Below, piece by piece: positions 1 to 5,719 of a stretch of DNA of 7,530 nt (within the stretch, counting starts at the first letter, position 1; every line of letters begins with the position of its first letter). Origin of the DNA: Abditibacteriales bacterium (GTDB lineage: Bacteria; Armatimonadota; Abditibacteriia; Abditibacteriales; JANWYM01); contig JANWYM010000186.1 in the NCBI GenBank assembly GCA_025055355.1, positions 1-7,530 of the forward strand. Reading direction: 5' to 3'. Below the pieces are notes generated by a model, which worked only from the letters and a program-made list of their open reading frames with translations, was not told the DNA's origin and did not search any database. The translations under genes and the position numbers were made by a program.

Positions 1-34
1 CGAGGGCGACTTTGCCTGCCACGCGCCCTGCCAT
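1..34 (-). CDS. Short-chain dehydrogenase/reductase, N-terminal fragment (cut by window edge)
   Basis: Only the first 11 codons are inside the window; read on the minus strand they give MAGRVAGKVAL. The run GKVAL just after the start is how the first beta strand of many short-chain dehydrogenases (SDR family, NAD(P)-dependent Rossmann fold) begins, normally followed by a TGxxxGxG cofactor-binding loop that would lie outside this window. The start is well supported: the ATG at 34-32 is preceded four bases upstream by a strong Shine-Dalgarno GAGGAGG (complement of 39-45). The gene is divergent from the ABC permease to its right, and a perfect TATAAT box on the minus strand at 137-132 could drive it. 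The substrate cannot be guessed. That a gene starts here is fairly sure; the SDR assignment rests on a few residues. Confidence 0.6.
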   Translation of the reverse strand, partial: MAGRVAGKVAL

Positions 35-86
35 GAAGCCTCCTCAAAGAGGGTGATGAGGTGGTTGAGGGGTTGAGGGATGCAGT

Positions 87-1193
87 GTGAGCGTGACGAC
101 CTCCCTCTTGACCACTCGCCACCGACGGCTTATTATATCATCCATCGTGGAGGTCACAAAATCTGAAAACCGAAATCCCAAATCCCAAATCAAACGGGCG
201 TGGCTTCTGCCCGCCTTGTTGTCCCTGTTACTTCTGATGGCGTGCGGCGCGACACTGGTGGGACCGGCGGCGATTGATGCAGCGTCGCTGTGGCGCGTGA
301 TGACGCACCCGCGCGAGGACAGCCCAACGGCGATTATCTTCTGGCAGATGCGCGTGCCGCGCGTGCTGCTGGCGACGCTGGTAGGAGCGGCGCTGGCGAC
401 GGCAGGGGCGTGCCTGCAAGCCGTGTTCAAAAATCCGATGGCAGACCCGTATATGTTGGGCGTGTCGGCGGGGGGCGCGCTGGGGGCAGCGGCGGCGATG
501 GCGTTCGGCGTCACGTTGCCGTTTGCGACGACCAACGCTGTGCCGCTGTTTGCCTGGGCGGGCGCGGTTGCGACTGTTTACGCCGTTTACTTGCTGGGTC
601 GCAGCGGGGGGCGCGCGCAGATAACCGCGATGCTGCTGTCGGGTATCGCGCTGAGTTCGTTGCTCTCAGCGCTGATGTACTTCCTCATCATCACCGTCGG
701 CGACACGCACCTGCGCGAGCGCGTCCACCTGTGGCTGCTGGGCGGACTCTACGCGGCGGACTGGGGCAGCGTGCGGCAGATGCTGCCTTACACGTTGCTG
801 GGGATCGGGGCGGTGTGGATCCACGCCCGCGAACTCAACGCTTTGCTGCTGGGCGAGGAGCAGGCGCACTATCTCGGTGTGGACGTGGAGCGGACGAAGA
901 AGATCCTCCTCTTCGCCGCGTCGCTCACCTGCGCGGGCGCGGTGTCAGTGTCGGGGATTATCGGCTTCGTCGGCCTCATCGCGCCGCACGCCGTTCGTCT
1001 CCTCGTCGGCCCCGACCACCGCTTGCTCGTTCCCACCGCCGCGCTTGTGGGCGCGATGTTTCTGTTGGTTTGCGACACCGCCGCCCGCACCCTGAAGCCG
1101 CCCACTGAACTGCCCGTCGGCATCTTCAGCGCGCTGCTGGGTGTGCCGTTCTTTCTGTATCTGTTGAGGAAGGCGAGGAGGACGTATTTGTAA
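87..1193 (+). CDS. FecCD/BtuC-family ABC transporter permease (siderophore, haem or corrinoid uptake)
   Basis: This is the membrane subunit of a type II ABC importer, normally a homodimer of ten-helix chains that takes iron-siderophore, haem or vitamin B12 from a periplasmic or lipoprotein binding protein. In 368-residue numbering, helix 1 is at about 39-60. The family block RVPRVLLATLVGAALATAG starts at 89 and continues through QAVFKNPMADPYMLGVSAGG (111-130). The coupling-loop region ARELNALLLGEEQAHYLGVD is at 247-266, and the closing block GIIGFVGLIAPHAVRLLVGP is at 290-309. The start is uncertain. GTG 87 has a GAGGG site seven bases upstream, but its first 20 residues do not look like the family and cover a promoter-like element; GTG 147 (348 residues) is the main alternative. 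The ATPase follows in the same direction. No binding-protein gene and no obvious cobalamin riboswitch is seen upstream, so the substrate is open. Family assignment is firm. Confidence 0.95.
   Translation: MSVTTSLLTTRHRRLIISSIVEVTKSENRNPKSQIKRAWLLPALLSLLLLMACGATLVGPAAIDAASLWRVMTHPREDSPTAIIFWQMRVPRVLLATLVGAALATAGACLQAVFKNPMADPYMLGVSAGGALGAAAAMAFGVTLPFATTNAVPLFAWAGAVATVYAVYLLGRSGGRAQITAMLLSGIALSSLLSALMYFLIITVGDTHLRERVHLWLLGGLYAADWGSVRQMLPYTLLGIGAVWIHARELNALLLGEEQAHYLGVDVERTKKILLFAASLTCAGAVSVSGIIGFVGLIAPHAVRLLVGPDHRLLVPTAALVGAMFLLVCDTAARTLKPPTELPVGIFSALLGVPFFLYLLRKARRTYL
108..136 (+). promoter_or_regulatory. Candidate sigma70-type promoter for the ABC permease operon
   Basis: TTGACC (108-113) and TATTAT (131-136) are separated by an ideal 17-base spacer. 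Each hexamer is one base from consensus. A transcript would begin near 143, which is downstream of the GTG at 87, so if this promoter is the main one the permease must start later, for example at GTG 147. Its -10 box overlaps the TATAAT box of the opposite-strand candidate. Confidence 0.4.
132..159 (-). promoter_or_regulatory. Candidate sigma70-type promoter for the leftward dehydrogenase gene
   Basis: On the minus strand there is a perfect -10 hexamer TATAAT (137-132). A partial -35 TTGTGA (159-154) lies 16 bases upstream of it. Transcription would start near 125, giving a leader of about 90 bases before the ATG at 34. The element overlaps a plus-strand promoter candidate that uses the same AT-rich core. 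It was found by eye only. Confidence 0.45.
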
Positions 1194-1203
1194 ATGGTCA
1201 TCG

Positions 1204-1272
1204 GAAAACCGCGTAGCGCCGACAGCCTGTCGGCATTTTAGGCAGGGTGGAAGCCCGCGCTACCCGGTTTTC
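1204..1272. repeat. Nested palindromic element between permease and ATPase genes
   Basis: The outer arms GAAAACCGCGTAGCGC (1204-1219) and GCGCTACCCGGTTTTC (1257-1272) are complementary at 15 of 16 positions. Inside lies a second, perfect hairpin: GCCGACAG and CTGTCGGC, 8-bp arms around a single base (1218-1234). The stretch has no coding potential and looks like a REP-type or small non-autonomous repeat in the operon gap. A transcript would fold strongly here and could uncouple expression of the two transporter genes. No proper U-tract follows, so I do not call it a terminator. Confidence 0.7.
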
Positions 1273-1299
1273 ATATACGCTCTCACCCTTTAACCCTTG

Positions 1300-2085
1300 A
1301 TGTTCCTCCGCATCCACAACCTGACCGTCGCCTACAACGGCGTCCCCGCGTTGAACGACGTGACGCTGGACGTGCCAGAGGGGGATTTCCTCTGCATCCT
1401 CGGTCCCAACGGCAGCGGGAAGACGACCCTGCTGCGCACGATCGCCAAGGTGCTGACGCCCTCAGCAGGAGCGGTGTATCTGTCCGACCAAGACCTGCGC
1501 CGGGTGAGCGTGCGCGACCTCGCGCGGCAGATGAGCGTCGTGCCGCAGAACGATGCAATTGATTTCGACTTCACGGTGGAAGACATCGTGCTGATGGGAC
1601 GCATGCCACACCTGGCGCGCTTCGCGTCCTTGGGGGAACGCGACTGGCAAGCGGTCAATCAAGCGATGCAGGCAACCAACGTCGAGCCACTCCGCCATCG
1701 CCTCATCACGCACATCAGCGGCGGTGAACGCAAGCGCGTCCTCATCGCCCGCGCCCTCGCGCAGGAGCCGAAGATCCTCCTCCTCGACGAGCCGACCTCT
1801 AACCTCGATATCAGCTACCAGTATGAAATCATGGCGCTCATCCACCGCCTCAACGCTACGCGGCGGCTCACCGTCCTCTGCGTCCTCCACCAAATCAACC
1901 TCGCCAGTGCCGTCGCCAAAACGATTCTGCTGCTGAACCAACAGGGGCAGATTCATGCCCTCGGCACCCCTGAAGCAGTCATCACGCAAGAAAACATCGA
2001 AGCGGTCTATCGCACCCCCGTCCTCGTCACCCCGCACCCCTTGACGGGCAAGCCGCAGGTGCAGTCGGCGTATCGGTTCAACTGA
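1300..2085 (+). CDS. ABC transporter ATP-binding protein, FepC/BtuD/HmuV type
   Basis: This is the cytoplasmic ATPase that would power the permease encoded just upstream. All ABC motifs are present in the 261-residue product: Walker A GPNGSGKT (35-42), Q-loop Gln83 in VVPQND, signature ISGGERKR (139-146), Walker B ILLLDEP (159-165), D-loop SNLD (167-170) and H-loop His197 in VLHQINLA. The segment MGRMPHLARFASLGERD after the Q-loop is typical of ATPases serving FecCD permeases. The signature begins with Ile rather than the usual Leu, which is tolerated in the family. I chose ATG 1300; the directly preceding in-frame TTG at 1297 adds one residue, and no clear Shine-Dalgarno precedes either. The gene lies 106 bp after the permease and is probably co-transcribed. 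Substrate (siderophore, haem or corrinoid) is unknown. Confidence 0.95.
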   Translation: MFLRIHNLTVAYNGVPALNDVTLDVPEGDFLCILGPNGSGKTTLLRTIAKVLTPSAGAVYLSDQDLRRVSVRDLARQMSVVPQNDAIDFDFTVEDIVLMGRMPHLARFASLGERDWQAVNQAMQATNVEPLRHRLITHISGGERKRVLIARALAQEPKILLLDEPTSNLDISYQYEIMALIHRLNATRRLTVLCVLHQINLASAVAKTILLLNQQGQIHALGTPEAVITQENIEAVYRTPVLVTPHPLTGKPQVQSAYRFN

Positions 2086-2163
2086 TTGCGAATCTCCGAC
2101 GGTCAGGTCGGCGCAACCTGTCCTGAGCGAAGTCGCGGGACCCTTGGCGCTGCGACAGGGAAT

Positions 2164-2190
2164 CCCGCGACGCCGTCGCGGGCTGCTTTT
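2164..2190 (+). terminator. Candidate intrinsic terminator of the transporter operon
   Basis: A perfect 9-bp inverted repeat, CCCGCGACG (2164-2172) and CGTCGCGGG (2174-2182), lies about 80 bp after the ATPase stop. It is followed by CTGC and then four Ts (2187-2190). The one-base centre means the real loop would open to at least three bases. The T-run is short, so efficiency is doubtful. The position, between two convergent genes, fits. Confidence 0.45.
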
Positions 2191-2194
2191 GGGG

Positions 2195-2217
2195 AATTTC
2201 CCGATTTCCCAATTCCC
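2195..2217. repeat. Short tandem octamer run in the convergent gap
   Basis: Three near-identical units stand head to tail: AATTTCCC, GATTTCCC and AATTCCC. A similar run, AAATCCC twice followed by AAATC (173-191), lies near the start of the permease reading frame. Both look like non-coding micro-repeats. Confidence 0.5.
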
Positions 2218-2221
2218 TACG

Positions 2222-3841
2222 CTACCAGTACTTCGAGAACGTCGCGTCTTCGCGCGTGATGACCTCCAGCAGGGCAGGGCGTCCCGACTGCACAACGGCG
2301 GTGGCGCGCCGCAAGGCAGGGCGGATGTCCTGCGGTTTTTCGACGCGCTCGGCGACGACGCCCAACCCCTCGGCGACTTGGGTGTAGTTGCCGCTGAGGT
2401 ATTTCAGGCGATACTTCTCAGTGGCGACGGGCATGTATTTCTCATAGCCCCCCAGCGCGCCGTTATTCAGCACAATCGTCAGAATCGGAATCCGCTCGCG
2501 GGCGGCGGTTTCGAGGTCCATGCCGCACATGCCCAACGCACCGTCGCCCATGACGTTGATGACGAGTTTCTCCGGCGCTGCCAACTTCGCGCCCATCGCC
2601 AACCCCAACGACGCGCCCAGATGCGTGGACTTGCCCCAGCCCAAGTAGCCGTGCGGCACATGGCTCTCAAAGAACGGCACCATCTGGTCGCGCGGGTTGC
2701 CCGCATCGTGCGTGACGATCGTGCGCGTTTTGTCCACCGTGTTCGTCAACTCCCACACCACGCGGTAAGGGTTAATAGGCACCTCATCCGACGTCAAGCG
2801 CGGCATCCACTCCGCCAGCCACTCTGCTTTGACCGCCTTGATTTCCTCGGCAACGTTGGACGGAGGACGTTGCGCATGGGACGTTGCCTGCAGGAGTTGC
2901 TGCAACACCAACTTGGCGTCGCCGAGGAGGGCGAGCGCGACGTCGTAGTCTTTGTTGATGTCGCGTTCGTCGCAGGTGGCATGAATGAGAACCTTGCCGT
3001 CGGGGATGGGCGTAGCGAACACGGTGCGGGTGAAACTGCAGCCGATGCCGAACACCACATCGGCTTTGTCAAGGAAATGCTGCACCATCTTCGTCCCCGC
3101 GTAGCCGCCGCTGCCGAGCGCGAGCGGATGGTTTTCTGGAAACGCGCTCTTGCCGGGCAGGGTGGTCATCACAGGGATTTGCAGCCGCTCGGCGAGCGCG
3201 CGCAGTTCTTCGCAGGCGTCGGCGAACAACACGCCTTGCCCGACGTGCAGCACGGGGCTTTTCGCGTTGAGCAGGAGCCGCGCCGCTTCGTTGATGTCCT
3301 GCGGGTCGGCAGCGGTGCGCACCGGCTTGACGGGTGTATAACGTATGTCGCCGACGGTGGCTTTCGCCACGTCATCGGGGATTTCGACCACGACGGGACC
3401 GGGGCGCCCCAGGCGCAGATATGTGAAGGCGCGGCGCATCATTTCGGGGATGCGTTCGGGGGCGTTGATGGTCGCCGCCCACTTCGTCACACCGCGATAG
3501 TTTGGCACGGCTTCAAACGTGGGCGGGCTCCCTTGCCGGCTCCGCGCCGCCCCGCCGGGCAGGCAGAGAATCGGCACGTTGTCCGCGTAGGCTTGCGCCA
3601 CGCCGGGAAAAGCGTTCTCCGTGCCCGGTCCATATTGCATACAGCAGACGCCGATCCGCCGCCCGTTCGAGAGGCGCGTGTAACCGTCTGCCATGTTGAT
3701 GACCGTCCGCTCCATCCGCCCCAAAATCGGACGAATCCCCGCCACCGTCGCCGGGTCAATCAGCGGATGGTAGGGGAAACAGAAAAGATACTCCGTGCCT
3801 TCGGACCTGAGGATGTTAGCAATGGCTGTCACGCCCGTCAT
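2222..3841 (-). CDS. Thiamine-diphosphate-dependent enzyme, acetolactate synthase/oxalyl-CoA decarboxylase superfamily
   Basis: A 539-residue protein with the three-part layout of this superfamily. The N-terminal Pyr domain (about 1-165) carries the cofactor-activating Glu44 in MERTVINMADGYTR, which lines up with the HEQAAAHAADGYAR type motif, followed by YGPGTENAFPGVAQAY (70-85). The central domain is at about 180-320. The C-terminal PP domain (about 355-530) has the Mg/ThDP-binding motif running from GDG (432-434) to NN (459-460). The PP segment GMDLETAARERIPILTIVLN resembles oxalyl-CoA decarboxylase or 2-hydroxyacyl-CoA lyase (GMEVET) more than acetolactate synthase, so a lyase or decarboxylase is at least as likely; the substrate is not assignable. 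The ATG at 3841 has AGGAGG five bases upstream (complement of 3847-3852). The gene stands alone, convergent with the transporter operon and divergent from the Kelch gene. No regulatory ilvN-like subunit gene is adjacent. Confidence 0.93.
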   Translation of the reverse strand: MTGVTAIANILRSEGTEYLFCFPYHPLIDPATVAGIRPILGRMERTVINMADGYTRLSNGRRIGVCCMQYGPGTENAFPGVAQAYADNVPILCLPGGAARSRQGSPPTFEAVPNYRGVTKWAATINAPERIPEMMRRAFTYLRLGRPGPVVVEIPDDVAKATVGDIRYTPVKPVRTAADPQDINEAARLLLNAKSPVLHVGQGVLFADACEELRALAERLQIPVMTTLPGKSAFPENHPLALGSGGYAGTKMVQHFLDKADVVFGIGCSFTRTVFATPIPDGKVLIHATCDERDINKDYDVALALLGDAKLVLQQLLQATSHAQRPPSNVAEEIKAVKAEWLAEWMPRLTSDEVPINPYRVVWELTNTVDKTRTIVTHDAGNPRDQMVPFFESHVPHGYLGWGKSTHLGASLGLAMGAKLAAPEKLVINVMGDGALGMCGMDLETAARERIPILTIVLNNGALGGYEKYMPVATEKYRLKYLSGNYTQVAEGLGVVAERVEKPQDIRPALRRATAVVQSGRPALLEVITREDATFSKYW

Positions 3842-3852
3842 AGATACCTCCT

Positions 3853-4215
3853 GGACATCTCAACTTGTTGAGGGCATCGCTCCGAATACGTTCGGTCGTC
3901 CGATAATCACACGCCCATACGTTCATCGCTGTCAGACGATTTCCTCCCATACAAGTTTTAGGTTGGGCGTCCCATCCGACAAGACACACAGGGGTGAAGC
4001 GATTACTCTCAATGTCTTTCCCCTCCTGCAAGTCCTATCCGCAAGGAGGGGAGTCCTCCTCGGCGTTGCGGCGATGGGAAAACCCTGATTGTCAGGGCAA
4101 CAAGCCCCGCCGCGCCGCTCCCGCGACTCCCCTCCCCTTGGGGGAATCATGAGGGCGACCGCGTAACTTTTGGCGGGCTGCCCTGGATACGGTTCTGTTC
4201 AAGAAGGGGGCGCGG
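3853..4215. other. Intergenic region between the TPP enzyme and Kelch genes; several small palindromes, no supported gene
   Basis: This divergent gap holds no reading frame I can support. The part nearest the TPP enzyme (about 3853-4019) looks less GC-rich than its surroundings. Small inverted repeats are visible: CTCAAC-TT-GTTGAG (3859-3872), just upstream of the Shine-Dalgarno on the minus strand; CCGAA-TACG-TTCGG (3882-3895); CCCCTCCT and AGGAGGGG (4020-4027 with 4044-4051); and CCCTGA-TTG-TCAGGG (4083-4097). I could not find a convincing promoter for the minus-strand enzyme here. Short minus-strand frames (for example 4031-3816) match no family I know. Confidence 0.6.
4148..4168 (+). repeat. 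Dispersed 21-bp repeat, copy 1
   Basis: CATGAGGGCGACCGCGTAAC plus T. It matches 5657-5677 at 19 of 21 bases in the same orientation. Both copies are preceded by a GGGGGAA run. They sit in the two gaps that flank the Kelch gene. Confidence 0.65.
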
Positions 4216-4224
4216 TTGCCGTCA

Positions 4225-4253
4225 TTGCGGCTTTGTGCGCACCGTGCTATAAT
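4225..4253 (+). promoter_or_regulatory. Extended -10 sigma70-type promoter of the Kelch gene
   Basis: TTGCGG (4225-4230) and a perfect TATAAT (4248-4253) are separated by 17 bases, and TGC directly before the -10 box gives the extended TGN motif. Transcription would start near 4260, leaving a leader of about 34 bases before the GTG at 4294. It is the best-looking promoter in the window, with only the -35 box weak. Confidence 0.65.
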
Positions 4254-4280
4254 CGAAGGTAGTCGGGAGAGGAGAATCGG

Positions 4281-4285
4281 GGAGG
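4281..4285 (+). promoter_or_regulatory. Shine-Dalgarno site that fixes the Kelch gene start
   Basis: GGAGG, eight bases before GTG 4294. It selects this codon over the upstream in-frame TTG at 4216, which precedes the promoter and has no ribosome site of this quality. Confidence 0.7.
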
Positions 4286-4293
4286 AATCAGCC

Positions 4294-5433
4294 GTGAAAT
4301 TTAGGTGGACAGCCACAATGATCGGCGTTGTCTTCGGCGTCGGCGTCGCCCGCGCGCAAGGCGGGATGTGGACACCGATGGAAGCGATGGACATCGCCCG
4401 CGACGCGCACGCGGCGATACTGCTGCCGAATAACGGCAGCAACATCGTGCTGGTCATCGGGGGGCGCAAGGCAGCAGCGGGCACGACGACGACGTGGGGT
4501 GACCTCTATCGCCTCGCGGACGGGGTGTGGATGCCAACGGGCTCTATGCGTTACAGTCGCAGTTTCTTCCCCGCCGTGCGGCTTCTTGACGGACAGGTGC
4601 TGGCGCCCGGCGGCTTCAGTTCGTCATTTGGGACGATTCGCTGGTGCGAGTTGTATAACCCCGTGACGGGGTCCTTCTCCCGCACGGGCAGTATGAACGT
4701 CGCCCGCGAGTTGCACACCGGCACGCTGTTGCCCGACGGCAAGGTGCTGGTGACGGGCGGTTTCAGCAATAACCGCATTCTCAACTCAGCAGAACTCTAC
4801 GACCCCCACAGCGGCAAGTTCTCTTACACCGGCGCCTTGAAACAATCCCGCTTCGGACACACGGCGACCCTGCTGATGAGCGGACCGCACGCGGGCAAGG
4901 TCCTCATCGCGGGCGGGCGCACGACGAACGACGTTTCCCTGCAGTCCACCGAAATCTACGACCCTGAAGCCGGCACGTTCACGGCAGGTCCCGACATGAA
5001 AGTTGACCGCTATCGCCACACCGCCACCCCGCTCAACGATGGACGTATCCTCTTCGCCGGCGGTTACAGTTCCGCCCAGGGGCACACCGTCAGCAGCGCG
5101 GAGATCTACGACCCCGTCGCCAACAGTTTCACGCTCCTCACGAACACCAGCATGACGCACCCGCGCATGGACCACACCGCAACGCTGCTGAAAGACGGGC
5201 GCGTGCTGGTCTGCGGCGGCTGGAACTCCCTGGAAAGCCGCACCGTTGCCTCCGCCGACCTCTTTGACCCTGCCACAGGCCATTTCATTCCGGCGGCGCC
5301 GATGCTCCTCTCCCGCCACGAGCACACTGCGACCCTGCTGCCCGACGGCCGCGTTCTCGTCGTGGGCGGGCTGCGCGTGGAGCCGGGCGTGATGCAGACG
5401 TTGAATGGGGTGGAGATTTATACGCCGGGATAA
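4294..5433 (+). CDS. Secreted Kelch-repeat protein, seven-bladed beta-propeller
   Basis: The 379-residue product begins with a Sec signal peptide: MKFRWTA, a hydrophobic core and the cleavage-like ARA-Q at 19-22, so it is probably exported. The rest is seven Kelch-type units of about 50 residues, each with a version of HTATLLPDGRVLVxGG followed by an SAEIYDPxxGxF strand. The diglycines fall at 56, 106, 155, 207, 256, 308 and 358. The short strand MWTPMEAM (25-32) before blade 1 would close the last blade, as usual in these propellers. Nothing else is fused to it, so it is probably a binding or scaffold protein; I see no galactose oxidase catalytic domain and no lipid or sortase anchor. The start is GTG 4294, with GGAGG eight bases upstream and a good promoter at 4225-4253. 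It is likely monocistronic, flanked by repeat-filled gaps. Partner or ligand is unknown. Confidence 0.92.
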   Translation: MKFRWTATMIGVVFGVGVARAQGGMWTPMEAMDIARDAHAAILLPNNGSNIVLVIGGRKAAAGTTTTWGDLYRLADGVWMPTGSMRYSRSFFPAVRLLDGQVLAPGGFSSSFGTIRWCELYNPVTGSFSRTGSMNVARELHTGTLLPDGKVLVTGGFSNNRILNSAELYDPHSGKFSYTGALKQSRFGHTATLLMSGPHAGKVLIAGGRTTNDVSLQSTEIYDPEAGTFTAGPDMKVDRYRHTATPLNDGRILFAGGYSSAQGHTVSSAEIYDPVANSFTLLTNTSMTHPRMDHTATLLKDGRVLVCGGWNSLESRTVASADLFDPATGHFIPAAPMLLSRHEHTATLLPDGRVLVVGGLRVEPGVMQTLNGVEIYTPG

Positions 5434-5464
5434 AGCGATTGCTCGCCATGACGGCAGTCCCCGG

Positions 5465-5559
5465 TGTCATTCCGAGGAGCGCAGCGACGAAGCCATCCCC
5501 TCCGCTCCGCTGCAGTCGTCTCCTCCGTAGGGGATGGCTGCGCTCCGCTCGCCATGACA
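5465..5559. repeat. Long imperfect inverted repeat (TGTCATTCCGAGGAGCGCAG type)
   Basis: The left arm (5465-5501) and right arm (5529-5559) pair in three blocks: TGTCAT with ATGACA at the ends, GGAGCGCAGC (5476-5485) with GCTGCGCTCC (5537-5546), and CCATCCCCT (5493-5501) with AGGGGATGG (5529-5537). The left arm has an unpaired GACGAA. The 27-base loop contains partial echoes of the arms. A degenerate extra right-arm copy is at 5435-5456. I associate this palindrome type with repeats in the gaps of many environmental bacterial genomes. Lying between convergent genes, it may also help stop transcription. Confidence 0.75.
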
Positions 5560-5659
5560 GCTATTTCATAGGGGAAAGGCATCAGGAAGGTAGTCTGTGT
5601 TTCTTAGTTATCGGCGGTAACACCTCGCCATGGCAGCCATTTTCATGGGGGAAAAGCAT
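5548..5659 (+). repeat. Direct repeat pair in the gap after the Kelch gene
   Basis: Copy one (5548-5582) and copy two (5624-5659) both run from CTCGCCATG through CAGC and ATTT to GGGGAAA and GCAT. They agree at about 31 of 36 positions with one single-base gap. Copy one overlaps the right arm of the inverted repeat, and copy two runs into the dispersed 21-bp repeat, so the gap is a patchwork of related units. Confidence 0.65.
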
Positions 5660-5677
5660 GACGGCAACCGCGTAACT
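5657..5677 (+). repeat. Dispersed 21-bp repeat, copy 2
   Basis: CATGACGGCAACCGCGTAAC plus T. It is the partner of 4148-4168 (19 of 21 identical). Together with the direct and inverted repeats it fills most of the 286-bp gap (5434-5719), which otherwise holds no gene I can see. Confidence 0.65.
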
Positions 5678-5719
5678 CCTGACAGTCTCCGCGTCTTTGC
5701 CACGAGTCATCACCCGCCT

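Noticed and set aside
44..535. Minus-strand frame opposite the permease N-terminal half
   Set aside because: It is low-complexity and Ala-rich, and it overlaps the promoter region and the strongly conserved FecCD block on the other strand.
290..1108. Long plus-strand frame inside the permease gene, second frame
   Set aside because: It is composed of Arg/Gly/Ala with no hydrophobic segments or motifs, a frame-shifted shadow of the permease.
1462..2295. A 277-codon minus-strand frame over the FepC-like ATPase
   Set aside because: It is antisense to all the ABC motifs of the real gene, runs through the repeat-filled gap, and has no family resemblance.
2144..3871. A 575-codon open frame on the plus strand opposite the TPP enzyme
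   Set aside because: It is antisense to a gene with clear ThDP motifs and its own Shine-Dalgarno. Its product is rich in Arg, His and Ala with no recognisable domain, as expected of a shadow frame in GC-rich DNA.
3816..4150. Short minus-strand frames in the gap upstream of the TPP enzyme, considered as a transposase or TnpB remnant
   Set aside because: I could not match them to any catalytic or zinc-finger motif. Calling a remnant would be guesswork, so the region is listed only as unexplained.
4216..4293. Upstream TTG start extending the Kelch protein by 26 residues
   Set aside because: It would lie before the TATAAT promoter and place charged residues ahead of a complete signal peptide. 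GTG 4294 has a proper Shine-Dalgarno.
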